From the NCBI RefSeq assembly GCF_000337675.1, contig NZ_AOIB01000039.1, positions 15,808 to 63,804 of the forward strand: 47,997 bases of DNA, in the 5' to 3' direction. Below the pieces are notes generated by a model. That model ran no database searches. It had not been told where the DNA came from and was given only the letters and a program-made list of their open reading frames with translations. The translations under genes and the position numbers were made by a program. Positions 33,910 through 43,143 of the stretch are shown here, piece after piece (the stretch's first letter is position 1; each line of letters opens with the position of its first letter). This DNA is from Natronococcus amylolyticus DSM 10524 (GTDB lineage Archaea; Halobacteriota; Halobacteria; Halobacteriales; Natrialbaceae).

Positions 33910-35814
33910 ATGACTGCTGAGCCCGCCGGAGACTCCGGCGCGGACGACGGGGATTCCGTCGTCTACGATCTCGCTGCCGACTGCACCGCAGACGACCTCG
34001 AACAGGACCGGCCGTATCTGGCCGAGATCAACGGTATCGTCGACTACGGCGTCTTCGTCGATCTCTCGGATTCGATCTCCGGACTCGTCCACGAGTCCGT
34101 CCTCGAGGGCACCTACGCCGTCGGCGACGAGCTCGTCGTCGAGCTCGAGTCGATCCGTGAAAATGGCGACATGGCGTTCGAGCCCGTCGACATCGAGGAG
34201 TACACCCTCGAATCGGTTTCCCGCGACTACGCGCTGACCGGCACCAACCGTCTCGAGGCCAACGTCGGCGACCAGATCCACGTCGAGGGGAAAGTCGTCC
34301 AGGTCAAACAGACCGGCGGCCCGACCATCTTCCACGTCGCCGACGAGCAGGGCGTCGTTCCCTGCGCCGCCTTCGAGGAGGCTGGCGTCCGCGCCTACCC
34401 CGCCATCGAGGTCGGCGACGTCATCCGGGTCACCGGGATGCCCGAACACCGCGAGGGCGCCGTCCAGATCGAGGTCGACGGCCTCTCGAAACTCGAGGGC
34501 GAGGACGCCGAACAGGCCCGCGAACGGCTCGAGGCCGCCCTCGAGGAGCGCGCCGAGCCCCACGACGTCGAGCCGCTGATCGACTGGCCCGCCTTCGAGA
34601 AGCTCCGACCCAACCTGCAGGAGGTCGCGACGCTCCTTCGCCAAACCGTCCTCGAGGGACGCCCCATCCGGGTGCGCCACCACGCCGACGGCGACGGGAT
34701 GTGCGCCGCCGTCCCCGTCCAGATCGCCCTCGAGCGGTTTATCGCCGAGGTCCACGAGGATGAGGACGCCCCCCGACACCTCATCAAGCGACTGCCCGCG
34801 AAGGCGCCATTCTACGAGATGGAAGACGCCACGCGCGACCTCAACTTCGCGCTCGAGGACCGAGAGAAACACGGCCAGCAGCTTCCCCTCCTCCTGATGC
34901 TCGACAACGGCTCGACGGCCGAGGACGTGCCGGCCTACGAGACGCTGGCCCACTACGATATCCCGATCGTTGCCCTCGACCACCACCACCCCGACCCCGA
35001 CGCCGTCGGCGGACTGCTCGACGCCCACGTCAACCCCTACCTCCACGACGAGGACTACCGCATCACGACGGGGATGCTCTGTGTCGAACTCGCCCGGATG
35101 ATCTACCCGGACATGACCGACGAGCTTCGCCACATCCCTGCCGTCGCCGGTCTCTCCGATCGCTCGAAGGCCGACGCGATGGACGACTACCTCGCCCTCG
35201 CCGCCGAGGAGGGGTACGACGAGGATCGCCTGAAGGACGTCAGCGAGGCGCTGGACTACGCCGCCTTCTGGCTCCGGTACAACTCCGGCGATCAGCTGAT
35301 CCAGGACCTGCTCCAGGTCGACAGCGACGACGAGGAGCGCCACCGCGAGCTGGTGTCGTTCTTCGCCGACCGCGCCCGCGAGGAGGTCGACGAACAGCTC
35401 GAGGCCGCCATGCCCCACGTCGAACACGAGGAACTCGACAACGGCGCCCACCTCTACGGGATCGACGTCGAGAACTACGCCCACCGCTTTACCTACCCCG
35501 CACCGGGCAAGACCACCGGCGAGATCCACGACCGCAAGATCGAGGAGACCGGCGACCCCGTGATCACGGTCGGCTACGGCCCCGACTTCGCCGTCCTCCG
35601 CTCCGACGGCGTTCGCCTCGACATCCCGAACATGGTCTCGGAGCTCGAAGCGGAGATCCCCGGCGGCGGCGTCTCCGGCGGCGGCCACCTCGTCGTCGGC
35701 TCGATCAAGTTCGTCAAGGGCAAACGCGAGGAGGTCGTCGACGCCCTGATCGAGAAGATGGCCGAGGCCGACATCGACGAGGCCCTCTCGAGTGCGGCGC
35801 TGATCGACGACTGA
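33910..35814 (+). CDS. S1-OB-DHH/DHHA1 protein, RecJ-like single-strand nuclease
   Basis: 634 residues. An S1 domain (about 35-105, with YGVFVDLSDSISGLVHESVL) is followed by an OB-fold (about 115-205), then the DHH phosphoesterase core with RHHADGDGMCAAVPV and ALDHHHPDPDAVGG, then DHHA1 with GGGVSGGGHLVVGSIKF. The layout matches the haloarchaeal RecJ-like/DHH family, thought to degrade single-stranded nucleic acid in repair or RNA decay; whether DNA or RNA is the target is not seen. It is divergent from the JAMM gene. Confidence 0.87.
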   Translation: MTAEPAGDSGADDGDSVVYDLAADCTADDLEQDRPYLAEINGIVDYGVFVDLSDSISGLVHESVLEGTYAVGDELVVELESIRENGDMAFEPVDIEEYTLESVSRDYALTGTNRLEANVGDQIHVEGKVVQVKQTGGPTIFHVADEQGVVPCAAFEEAGVRAYPAIEVGDVIRVTGMPEHREGAVQIEVDGLSKLEGEDAEQARERLEAALEERAEPHDVEPLIDWPAFEKLRPNLQEVATLLRQTVLEGRPIRVRHHADGDGMCAAVPVQIALERFIAEVHEDEDAPRHLIKRLPAKAPFYEMEDATRDLNFALEDREKHGQQLPLLLMLDNGSTAEDVPAYETLAHYDIPIVALDHHHPDPDAVGGLLDAHVNPYLHDEDYRITTGMLCVELARMIYPDMTDELRHIPAVAGLSDRSKADAMDDYLALAAEEGYDEDRLKDVSEALDYAAFWLRYNSGDQLIQDLLQVDSDDEERHRELVSFFADRAREEVDEQLEAAMPHVEHEELDNGAHLYGIDVENYAHRFTYPAPGKTTGEIHDRKIEETGDPVITVGYGPDFAVLRSDGVRLDIPNMVSELEAEIPGGGVSGGGHLVVGSIKFVKGKREEVVDALIEKMAEADIDEALSSAALIDD

Positions 35815-35825
35815 AACCGGCCACA

Positions 35826-35836
35826 CTCTTTATCAC
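35826..35836 (+). promoter_or_regulatory. TATA box of the histidine kinase gene
   Basis: ACTCTTTATCA is centred about 36 bases before the ATG at 35867 and only 12 bases before an in-frame GTG at 35843. It therefore favours the ATG. Confidence 0.5.
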
Positions 35837-35866
35837 TCCGAAGTGAAAAGCGATGCTGCGTATCGA

Positions 35867-38800
35867 ATGAGTTCGTCCCGAGACGACACGACGTTCGACA
35901 GCCAGGAGAGTTCGCAGGCGATCGTCGCGGAGCTGTCCGAGCTGGCGCTCCGGGCCGAGGATACCGAGGAGCTGCTGGACGCGGCCGTCGACGCCGCCGC
36001 GGGAGCGCTCGAGGCCGACTCCTCGGTGCTCTTCGAGCGACTCCCCGGCGGGAACCGCGCGGTGTGTCGTCGGAGTACGGGTGCGAGCGACGACGACGCG
36101 TCGGCGACGGTCTCGCTCGACCACGGGGACTCGCCGCTCGTGCGGGCGGTCACGGACGACGACTCCGTCGTCGTTGACGACCTGGCGGATCGAGGAGGCG
36201 AGTATCCTGATCGGCTGCTCGAACGCGACGTCCGGAGCGGGCTCTGGGCGCCCGTCGGCACCGACGACCCCTGGGGCGTCCTCGAGGTTCGCGCCGCGGT
36301 ACCGAACGCGTTCGACGCGGACGACGCTGCGACCCTGCGGACGATCGCGAACGTCCTCGCTGGCGCGCTCGAGTCCGCGTCCGGCGAGGCGGACGCCGAG
36401 CTCGGCGGGGAGTGGACCCGCAAGGGGGAGGTTCTGGAACGGAGCCCCGTCGGGATTACGGTCGTCGGCGCCGACGGGACGCTGCAGTTCGCGAACGAGC
36501 GAGCGGAGGAGATTCTCGGACGGAGTCGCACAGAGATCGCCGACGTCGCCCACGACGACCCGCGCTGGGGGCTCGTCGACGCGAACGGAGAGCCGATCTC
36601 GACCGACGACCTCCCGTTCGACCGGGTCCTCGAGACCGGCGAACCGGTCACCGACGTTGAGCTCGGCGCGACCCGCCCGGACGGAACGCGAGTCTGGCTC
36701 TCGGTCGACGCCGCGCCGTTGCGAACGGACGACACGGACCGTCCCGACGTGGTCTTTGCGCTAACCGACGTCACCGACCGGAAACGAATCGAGACCGAGT
36801 TCGAGGAGATACTGGACCGGGTGACCGACGCCTTCTACGCGCTCGACGCCGAGTGGCGGTTCACACACGTCAACGAGCGTGCGGCGGAGCTGATCGATGT
36901 TACGGATCGAGGACTGGTCGGCGAGCGCGTCTGGGACGTCTTCGAGTGGGCCGCCGACTCGAAGCTCCGCACGGAGTACGAACGCGCCATGGAGCGCCAG
37001 GAGGCGTCCTCGTTCGAACTCTACTACCCCGACCCGCTCGACACCTGGTTCGAGATCCACGTCTACCCCTCGGAGACGGGACTCTCCGTGTACTTCCGGG
37101 ATATCTCGGAGCAGAAAGCGCGGGAACGGCGCCTGCGTGAGGAGCGTGATCTCACTGACCGGATCATCGAGACGAATCCGACCGGAATCGTCACGCTCGG
37201 CCCCGACGGTTCGTTCGAGCGGATGAACCGACGAGCCGAGGAGATCACGGGGTACGCGGCCGACGAGCTCGAGGACCTCGCTGGCGGAACGGCCGGACTC
37301 GATCCCGTGAAACCTGACGGAGAGCCGTTTTCGCCCGACGAAATTCCGACCCGACAGGTCTTTTCCGACGGCGAGACGATCCACGACCTCGAGATCGGGC
37401 TCGAGCGTGCCGACGGACGACGGATCTGGCTCTCGGTGAGCGGGACGCCACTGCGTGAGGACGGCGAGATATCGGGGGCAGTGTTTTCGTTCGTCGACAT
37501 CACCGAGCGAAAGCAGATCGAAACCGACCTCCGGGAGAGCGAGGCGAAGTTCCGCCAGGTCACGGAGAACGTTTCGGAGGTGGTCTGGCTGAGCAGCCCG
37601 GAGAAAGACGAGATGCACTACGTGAACCCGGCCTACGAGGACGTCTGGGGCCGGGCTCGTGACTCGCTGTACGAGGACCCGGCGTCGTTCGTCGACGCGA
37701 TCCATCCGGCGGATCGGGACCGCGTCCTCGAGGCCCTTCCCGAACAACGGGAGGGGACCTACGACGAGGAGTACCGCGTCGTTCGCCCGGATGGCGAGGT
37801 ACGCTGGGTGCGGGATCGGGCGGTTCCGATCCGCGACAGCGACGGCGACGTCTACCGGATCGTCGGGATCGCAAGCGACGTCACTGACCAGCGGAAGGTC
37901 GAACAGGAGCTTCGCGCGCGGGAGCAGGAACTCTCACGGCTGATGGGCAACGTTCCCGGGATGGTCTACCGCTGTCGGAACGAGCGCGGCTGGCCTATGG
38001 AGTTCGTCAGCGACGGCTGTGAGGAGCTGACCGGGTACAGCTCGACCGTCCTCGAGCAGGGGGACGTGCAGTGGGGAACCGACGTCGTCGTCCCGGCGGA
38101 CCGCAGGAAGCTCTGGGAGCGAATCCAGACGAACGTCTCCGATCGGGAGCCGTTCTCGACGACCTACCGGATCGAAACCGCTGGCGGGGACGAACGGTGG
38201 GTCAAAGAGACCGGGCGGGCGGTCGTCGAGGACGGCAGCATCGAGACCATCGAGGGAGTCGTCATCGACATCACCGAGCGCAAGCGCTACCAGCAGCGAC
38301 TCGAGGAGACGAACGATCGACTCGCGCGGACGAACGAGCGCCTCGAGCGAGCCAACCACCGCCTCGAGAAGTCGAACGAGCGCTTAGAGCAGTTCGCCTA
38401 CGCCGCCAGTCACGACCTCCAGGAGCCGTTACGGATGGTCTCGAGCTACCTTCGACTGATCGAAGACCGCTACGCCACGGAGTTCGACGAGGACGGACGG
38501 GAGTTCCTCGCGTTTGCCGTCGACGGCGCCGACCGAATGCGCGAGATGATCGACGGGCTACTCGCGTACTCCCGGGTCGAAAACCAGGGCCAACCCCTCG
38601 AGCCCGTCGACCTGGAGGACGTCCTCGAGGACGTACGCGACGACCTCCAGCTCCGGCTCGAGGAAAGCGACGCGGTGCTTTCGGTCGGCTCCTTGCCCCG
38701 CGTCGAGGGTGACGCCAGCCAGCTCCGACAGCTGTTCCAGAATCTGCTCGAGAACGCGATCGAGTACAGCGGCGAGACACCCCCGAAAATCGAGGTCGAG

Positions 38801-39049
38801 GCCGAACGGAACGGCGAGACGTGGATCGTCTCGGTCAGCGACGAGGGAATCGGGATCCCCGACGGCGAATCCGATCGCGTCTTCGAAGTGTTCGAACGGC
38901 TCCATCCCGTCGACGACCACGCTGGACCCGGGATCGGACTCGCGCTCTGTCAGCGGATCGTCGAGCGCCACGGCGGGGAGATCCGGGTCGACTCCGAGTC
39001 CGGCGAGGGGTCGACGTTCACCGTTACGCTTCCGGCTCAGCAGCGCTGA
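35867..39049 (+). CDS. GAF and multi-PAS sensor histidine kinase
   Basis: 1060-residue sensor without membrane segments, so probably cytoplasmic. Order: GAF (about 15-170), then five PAS units (about 180-805, each ending in a PAC-like strand such as TDVTDRKRIE, RDISEQKARE, VDITERKQIE, ASDVTDQRKVE and IDITERKRYQ), a coiled coil (805-845), HisKA with ASHDLQEPLRMV and the phospho-histidine at H849, and an ATPase domain with NLLENAIEYS, DEGIGIPD and GPGIGLAL. Ligands may be redox, light or small molecules. No response regulator is adjacent, as is common for haloarchaeal kinases. The upstream GTG is rejected because of the TATA position. Confidence 0.92.
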   Translation: MSSSRDDTTFDSQESSQAIVAELSELALRAEDTEELLDAAVDAAAGALEADSSVLFERLPGGNRAVCRRSTGASDDDASATVSLDHGDSPLVRAVTDDDSVVVDDLADRGGEYPDRLLERDVRSGLWAPVGTDDPWGVLEVRAAVPNAFDADDAATLRTIANVLAGALESASGEADAELGGEWTRKGEVLERSPVGITVVGADGTLQFANERAEEILGRSRTEIADVAHDDPRWGLVDANGEPISTDDLPFDRVLETGEPVTDVELGATRPDGTRVWLSVDAAPLRTDDTDRPDVVFALTDVTDRKRIETEFEEILDRVTDAFYALDAEWRFTHVNERAAELIDVTDRGLVGERVWDVFEWAADSKLRTEYERAMERQEASSFELYYPDPLDTWFEIHVYPSETGLSVYFRDISEQKARERRLREERDLTDRIIETNPTGIVTLGPDGSFERMNRRAEEITGYAADELEDLAGGTAGLDPVKPDGEPFSPDEIPTRQVFSDGETIHDLEIGLERADGRRIWLSVSGTPLREDGEISGAVFSFVDITERKQIETDLRESEAKFRQVTENVSEVVWLSSPEKDEMHYVNPAYEDVWGRARDSLYEDPASFVDAIHPADRDRVLEALPEQREGTYDEEYRVVRPDGEVRWVRDRAVPIRDSDGDVYRIVGIASDVTDQRKVEQELRAREQELSRLMGNVPGMVYRCRNERGWPMEFVSDGCEELTGYSSTVLEQGDVQWGTDVVVPADRRKLWERIQTNVSDREPFSTTYRIETAGGDERWVKETGRAVVEDGSIETIEGVVIDITERKRYQQRLEETNDRLARTNERLERANHRLEKSNERLEQFAYAASHDLQEPLRMVSSYLRLIEDRYATEFDEDGREFLAFAVDGADRMREMIDGLLAYSRVENQGQPLEPVDLEDVLEDVRDDLQLRLEESDAVLSVGSLPRVEGDASQLRQLFQNLLENAIEYSGETPPKIEVEAERNGETWIVSVSDEGIGIPDGESDRVFEVFERLHPVDDHAGPGIGLALCQRIVERHGGEIRVDSESGEGSTFTVTLPAQQR

Positions 39050-39071
39050 GATCGCCGCTCGCGCTCGTCGA

Positions 39072-39395
39072 TTAAAACTGGTAGCGTCGCTCGTCGTCCA
39101 TGCTCGGATACTGGTCGGCGCCGGTCATCTCGTCGTAGGTCATCCCCGAGAGGTACTCGTCGTAGGTGACGTCGTAGCCCGAGCGCAGCTGGAAGTCGAG
39201 TTTGCCGCTCTCGACGGTCGTCTGGAACAGCATGTGGATCGCCCGGCGGACGAGTTCGTCGGTCGCCTCGGGCTCGAGGGCCGACTCGAGCAGGGCGAGT
39301 TCGTTTCTCGTTTCGCGGTCGAGGGCGACGGACAGCTCGTCGCCGACGTCGGCGTAGGACTCCTGTACGTCGTCGTTGAGATCGTCGAGGCTCAT
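39072..39395 (-). CDS. Conserved haloarchaeal protein of unknown function
   Basis: 107 residues, acidic, probably helical and soluble. It begins MSLDDLNDDVQESYADVGDE and has a C-terminal part rich in Tyr (SGYDVTYDEYLSGMTYDEM, and a final YQF). I do not recognise a domain with a defined role. The codon use and start (TATA-like GGTCTATCC about 30 bases upstream) support it. It converges on the kinase gene. Confidence 0.7.
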   Translation of the reverse strand: MSLDDLNDDVQESYADVGDELSVALDRETRNELALLESALEPEATDELVRRAIHMLFQTTVESGKLDFQLRSGYDVTYDEYLSGMTYDEMTGADQYPSMDDERRYQF

Positions 39396-39517
39396 ACGGG
39401 AGCGGAGTCATGCGGGCCGGATAGACCTTTCGTGCTCGCCCGACGAGACTCCTCGAGCGCGTTCGAATCGCAGGCCGATTCAGTAGACGTAAGCCGGGGG
39501 AGTCGCTAGAACGGCCG

Positions 39518-40462
39518 ATGAGTGATGCCGACGCCGACGTCGACTCCGGGACCGATGAGCCGTCGGTGCCCGACGACCTCGAGCCGGTCCGCGAGTCGCT
39601 GATCGCGTGGTACGAGGCCGACCACCGCTCGTACCCCTGGCGCGAGACCGACGACGCCTACGAGATCCTCGTCAGCGAGGTGATGAGCCAGCAGACCCAG
39701 CTCGACCGGGTCGTTGACGCCTGGGAGGACTTCCTCGAGCGCTGGCCGACCACCGCCGAGCTGGCGGCCGCGGATCGGGCCGACGTCGTCGGCTTCTGGA
39801 CCGACCACAGCCTCGGCTACAACAACCGCGCGAAGTACCTCCACGAGGCCGCCGGACAGGTCGAGGCGGAGTACGACGGCGAGTTTCCGGAGACGCCCGA
39901 GGAGCTTCAGGAGCTGATGGGCGTCGGTCCCTACACTGCCAATGCGGTCGCGAGCTTCGCGTTCAACAGCGGGAACGCAGTCGTCGACACCAACGTCAAA
40001 CGTGTTCTGTACCGGGCCTTCGACGTTCCCGACGACGATTCGGCCTTCGAGGAGCGGGCCAACGAGTTGATGCCCGCGGGTCGCTCGAGGGTCTGGAACA
40101 ACGCCATCATGGAGCTGGGCGGGGTCGCCTGCCGACAGACGCCCCGCTGTGACGAAGTTGGCTGCCCCTGGCGGGAGTGGTGTTCGGCCTACGCGACGGG
40201 CGATTTCACCGCCCCCGACGTCCCGACCCAGCCCAGCTTCGAGGGGAGCCGCCGACAGTTCCGTGGGCGCGTGATCGGAACGCTTCGGGAGTACGACGAG
40301 CTCGAGCTGGACGCACTCGGCCACCGGATCCGGGTCGACTACGTTCCCGAGGGTGAGTACGGGCGGGCGTGGCTCGAGGGGCTCCTGTCGGATCTCGCGG
40401 ACGACGGGTTAGTCGAGGTCGAAAAACGGAACGGGGAGACGCTCGCGCGTCTCACACGGTAG
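39518..40462 (+). CDS. mutY: A/G-specific adenine DNA glycosylase MutY
   Basis: 314-residue base-excision repair enzyme that removes adenine opposite 8-oxoguanine. Catalytic Glu is in SEVMSQQTQ, the helix-hairpin-helix is LMGVGPYTANAVASFAF, and the catalytic Asp is in VVDTNVKRV. The 4Fe-4S ligands read C-x5-C-x4-C-x5-C (ACRQTPRCDEVGCPWREWC), slightly different from the bacterial C-x6-C-x2-C-x5-C spacing. The C-terminal domain of about 80 residues is shorter than the bacterial 8-oxoG-recognition domain and shows no obvious NUDIX-like core. Damage recognition may therefore differ from the bacterial enzyme. Confidence 0.92.
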   Translation: MSDADADVDSGTDEPSVPDDLEPVRESLIAWYEADHRSYPWRETDDAYEILVSEVMSQQTQLDRVVDAWEDFLERWPTTAELAAADRADVVGFWTDHSLGYNNRAKYLHEAAGQVEAEYDGEFPETPEELQELMGVGPYTANAVASFAFNSGNAVVDTNVKRVLYRAFDVPDDDSAFEERANELMPAGRSRVWNNAIMELGGVACRQTPRCDEVGCPWREWCSAYATGDFTAPDVPTQPSFEGSRRQFRGRVIGTLREYDELELDALGHRIRVDYVPEGEYGRAWLEGLLSDLADDGLVEVEKRNGETLARLTR

Positions 40463-40500
40463 CCCCCTCGAAGCGGCGGGGAAATCATCGCTCGAGCGCG

Positions 40501-41064
40501 TCAGCTCGAGTCCGACGCCTCTTCGAACGGCGCCTCGACCTCCTGGGCCGCGTCGGTATCGACGAACACCGCGAACAGCGCGCCGAGCAGGATTCCGTAC
40601 AGCACGTGACCCGCAAGGCTCTCGGCGGCGATCGCTGGGAACGCGGGATCCCCCCCACCAACCGAGATGACGACGGTCGTGGCGACGACCGGGAGCAACG
40701 CCCAGACCGCCAGGCCGTAAACGAAGCCGGCGAGGACGAACCGCACCGCCAGGCCGGTCTCCTCGAGGACGGTGAACTGGGTGTCGGCGGTGATCGTCCC
40801 GAGGATCGTCTCACGCGAGACGAGCGCGCCGAACACGACCCCGAGGACGAGCCCGTGGAACAGGTGGAACACCCAGCCGAGCCCGCCGGCCGTATCGAAG
40901 CCGTAGATCCCGGGAATGACGTCGGTCACGATCTCGGGATCGACGACCCACAGCAGGGCGCCGAAGAGCAACGAGCCGACGATTCCCCCGATCGCGCCGC
41001 CGAGCAGCCAGTTGGTGCTGCCGCCGAGGCCGTAGTCGGTAGGACTTGCGGATTCAGTGCTCAT
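40501..41064 (-). CDS. Haloarchaeal integral membrane protein, unknown function
   Basis: 187 residues with about five hydrophobic segments and the polar loops between them containing Gly-rich helix starts (GGAIGGIVGSLLFGALLW; ESLAGHVLYGILLGALF). It looks like the membrane proteins of unknown function common in haloarchaea. It converges on mutY. It marks the left boundary of the region before the AT-rich island. Confidence 0.7.
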   Translation of the reverse strand: MSTESASPTDYGLGGSTNWLLGGAIGGIVGSLLFGALLWVVDPEIVTDVIPGIYGFDTAGGLGWVFHLFHGLVLGVVFGALVSRETILGTITADTQFTVLEETGLAVRFVLAGFVYGLAVWALLPVVATTVVISVGGGDPAFPAIAAESLAGHVLYGILLGALFAVFVDTDAAQEVEAPFEEASDSS

Positions 41065-41273
41065 ACCGTGCCGTTCTAGTCCGATGCCGTAGAAAAGTGT
41101 TGGCCATGAAACACAATATCGGTGAAAGCGACTGTGAGCGGACGGGTTTGGGGAAAGTTCTCGATTAAAGGCGACTGGGGACTCGAGTGGCGGTGCTCAA
41201 ACGGCGGGGCTCGAGTGTTGGCGAGGGAGGGACGTGCGGTAGTTCGACGACACACGCCGCTCCTTAACCGTTA

Positions 41274-41307
41274 TTCCGTCAGAAGTGAGGGCAGATTTGA
41301 GCCTCGA
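41274..41307. repeat. tRNA-Val-like fragment, left flank (part 1)
   Basis: TTCCGTCAGAAGTG followed by GGGCAGATTTGA matches the sequence flanking and ending the tRNA-Val gene (43483-43514: TTCCGTCAAAAGTG, GGGCAGATTTGA), with a shortened acceptor. Reading continues into an inserted palindromic block. Confidence 0.5.
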
Positions 41308-41400
41308 CGAGACGTGCTCGCTCACGGCGCGAAGCGCCGTTCGCAATCGCGGTCGGCGACCGCGCTCTCGCTGCGCACGACTCGTCTGGTTTGCACTCAT
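41289..41400. repeat. Palindromic repeat element, copy A
   Basis: Starts GGCAGATTTGAGCCTCGACG and ends CGCACGACTCGTCTGGTTTG; the ends are near complements (GACGAG/CTCGTC). A shorter related copy is at 43371-43437. Copy A has extra hairpins inside (CGGCGCgaaGCGCCG at 41323-41340). Confidence 0.5.
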
Positions 41401-41416
41401 CTTCGACTCGCGCTCA

Positions 41417-41430
41417 CTGCCGGCCTCCTC
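41417..41430. repeat. tRNA-Val-like fragment, left flank (part 2)
   Basis: CTGCCGGCCTCCTC is identical to part of the T-arm and anticodon-stem region of the tRNA-Val gene (43515-43528). It lies on the far side of the palindromic block from part 1, as if a tRNA fragment had been split by an insertion. Confidence 0.45.
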
Positions 41431-41501
41431 AGTAGAGTAGCAGGTGGGAAAAGCACTCTCGAGTCTACGCTTAGTCTGCGTCGCAAGTTGGCGATTCGAA
41501 A

Positions 41502-43115
41502 TTAACCCGAGTATGAATAGATTATGGGATTTACTTTTCCGGATTGGTGTGTTTGTACACCAGGTGCAGAGTCCAATTCTTCAGACAAAAGGTATGACCA
41601 CAGACTATCGAACGTATTGTATCTTCCCGTCTTCTCCGGGAATTTCTTTCTAAAGTGCTCTCTGAAATCTCCTCGTTGTGCTTCACCAACTTCCTTCAAA
41701 TAGTTATATGCATATTGAAGTAGTGCCTGTCGCTCTTTCTTTGTCATTTTTTCTCCAGATATATTTGCGTTTTCAACCCATTCTTCTATCTCAATATCCA
41801 GTTCAGATGGGATTTCTTCATCACCGATATAGCGCCAGTATTTGTTGCCACCAGAAGGAGACTCAATATCCTCACACGTATGTAGTGTGTCTCGAATACA
41901 GTATATCCAGAGACCATCATAATTGGTGTAATGTGCAGTATAGTCAGGCAGTGAATCAATAAGATTCTCTTTTGTCACGGTCCCTTCTTCGCGTATACTG
42001 TTATACGCATGCTGGATCATTGCCTGCTGCATCTCTACCGCTTTTCCACTCCCAACAGGCTGGTCATCTAAATTCTTGACCCAGTCGTCAATCTCATCTA
42101 CCATTACCTCTTCTTCCAATTCAGGTGACACATATCTCCAAACACCTTTTGTTCCACCCCCAGTATCATGGATACGCGGCAGTTCTGACAGGTTGTCCCT
42201 CAGATAGTTTTGCCATTGGCGATCAAGATCTTCCGAAGAGAGGCTATTAGACGTTGTTTTTACTACATGGTCCTTGATTTCTTGTCCTTTTGCTTTCTCT
42301 TTACTACGTAGAAAATTGTATGCAGTAAGTATGTATTCTGCACGTTCTTCACGTACTTCTTCTGTTCGTCCAGGTAGATACGTCCCCAGGGTTTCAAGCA
42401 CATCTTCTGGGGCCCTTGGAAGATTCTCGTCTGCAGGGTCGGTACTGAGATTTTGAATTAGATCATCAATAAATGAATCTACTTCCTCTTCAATATCAGA
42501 TGCAAGAGAATTATTCGTTTTCTCTATCAATATTTCTGCCATATCCTTTTTAATACTATTTGCGTTTTCTTCGAGTTTTTTGATCCCCTGACTCCTTGTA
42601 TTCAATTCTTTTTCAAGTTCATAAGATTGGCCCGATTCTATCATCTCTTTCGAAAGAATACGTAGATTTTCCCAATCGGAACCTAAATTACCAATTGTCG
42701 TCTCAAACAATGGTCCTTCCGCGGAACTGGGTGCACCAGTAAGGCTTAAAACATGAAACTGCTTTCCGTTCGTTAGAAGACCCCAGTCTGTTTCGGTTTG
42801 CCGCATATAGCTCCTAAGCTGTTCTCTGTCCTCTTCTGTTAAGCTATGGGCTCCAGATTTAGCTTCAACAATCACATCTGGTTCATCATCGACAAAAAGT
42901 GCATAATCTATCTTGAGATAGGTAGTCCCAGCCCTAACTGAATACTGTGTCCGTACATCATTGAATCGGTCCCATCCCAGAAGATCAAGGAGGGGTTGGA
43001 TGAATTTCATTTCAACATCACTTTCTGATAAATCAGAGAAAGTATCCATGGCCTGTTTTGACCGTTCAATATAGTTAGCTAGGTCTTCGCTCATGACATT
43101 GGTAGCATCATTCAC
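41502..43115 (-). CDS. HsdR-N-like PD-(D/E)XK nuclease protein with three winged-helix-like repeats, possible defence gene
   Basis: 537-residue protein in AT-rich DNA unlike its neighbours, with codons such as AAA, AAT and TTA. Residues 20-155 resemble the N-terminal nuclease domain of type I restriction subunits: E35 (VEMKFIQPLLDLLGW), then D70 (YLKIDYALF) and E84-x-K86 (VIVEAKSG), followed by EEDREQLRSYMRQT and WGLLTNGKQFHVL. A helical middle (155-250) follows. Residues 258-349, 362-450 and 460-537 are three diverged copies of one module: an AYN-x-L/I helix, then a W-x-Y strand (LWIYCIRDTL, LWSYLLSEEL, WQNYLRDNLS) and, in the first two, WRY. No helicase or methylase is present. Defence is inferred; it could also be a mobile-element protein. 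Confidence 0.72.
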   Translation of the reverse strand: MNDATNVMSEDLANYIERSKQAMDTFSDLSESDVEMKFIQPLLDLLGWDRFNDVRTQYSVRAGTTYLKIDYALFVDDEPDVIVEAKSGAHSLTEEDREQLRSYMRQTETDWGLLTNGKQFHVLSLTGAPSSAEGPLFETTIGNLGSDWENLRILSKEMIESGQSYELEKELNTRSQGIKKLEENANSIKKDMAEILIEKTNNSLASDIEEEVDSFIDDLIQNLSTDPADENLPRAPEDVLETLGTYLPGRTEEVREERAEYILTAYNFLRSKEKAKGQEIKDHVVKTTSNSLSSEDLDRQWQNYLRDNLSELPRIHDTGGGTKGVWRYVSPELEEEVMVDEIDDWVKNLDDQPVGSGKAVEMQQAMIQHAYNSIREEGTVTKENLIDSLPDYTAHYTNYDGLWIYCIRDTLHTCEDIESPSGGNKYWRYIGDEEIPSELDIEIEEWVENANISGEKMTKKERQALLQYAYNYLKEVGEAQRGDFREHFRKKFPEKTGRYNTFDSLWSYLLSEELDSAPGVQTHQSGKVNPIIYSYSG

Positions 43116-43136
43116 AGCTTTCCTAATATAGTCTGG

Positions 43137-43143
43137 TATATGG
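43137..43143 (-). promoter_or_regulatory. TATA box of the island gene
   Basis: CATATACC on the minus strand lies about 25 bases before the ATG at 43115. A second A/T patch (ACTATATTA, 43126-43134) is closer. Confidence 0.4.

Noticed and set aside
33868-35826. A 652-codon minus-strand frame opposite the RecJ-like gene
   Set aside because: It is an antisense shadow of the S1-DHH gene, has no domain and has biased Asp/Val/Gly composition.
41289-41430. A second complete tRNA gene or pseudogene to the left of the island
   Set aside because: Only two short stretches match tRNA-Val; acceptor, D arm and anticodon are missing, so it is listed as repeat fragments.
41122-41505. A 127-codon plus-strand frame left of the island
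   Set aside because: It runs through the tRNA-like fragments and palindrome, and its product is basic and low-complexity.
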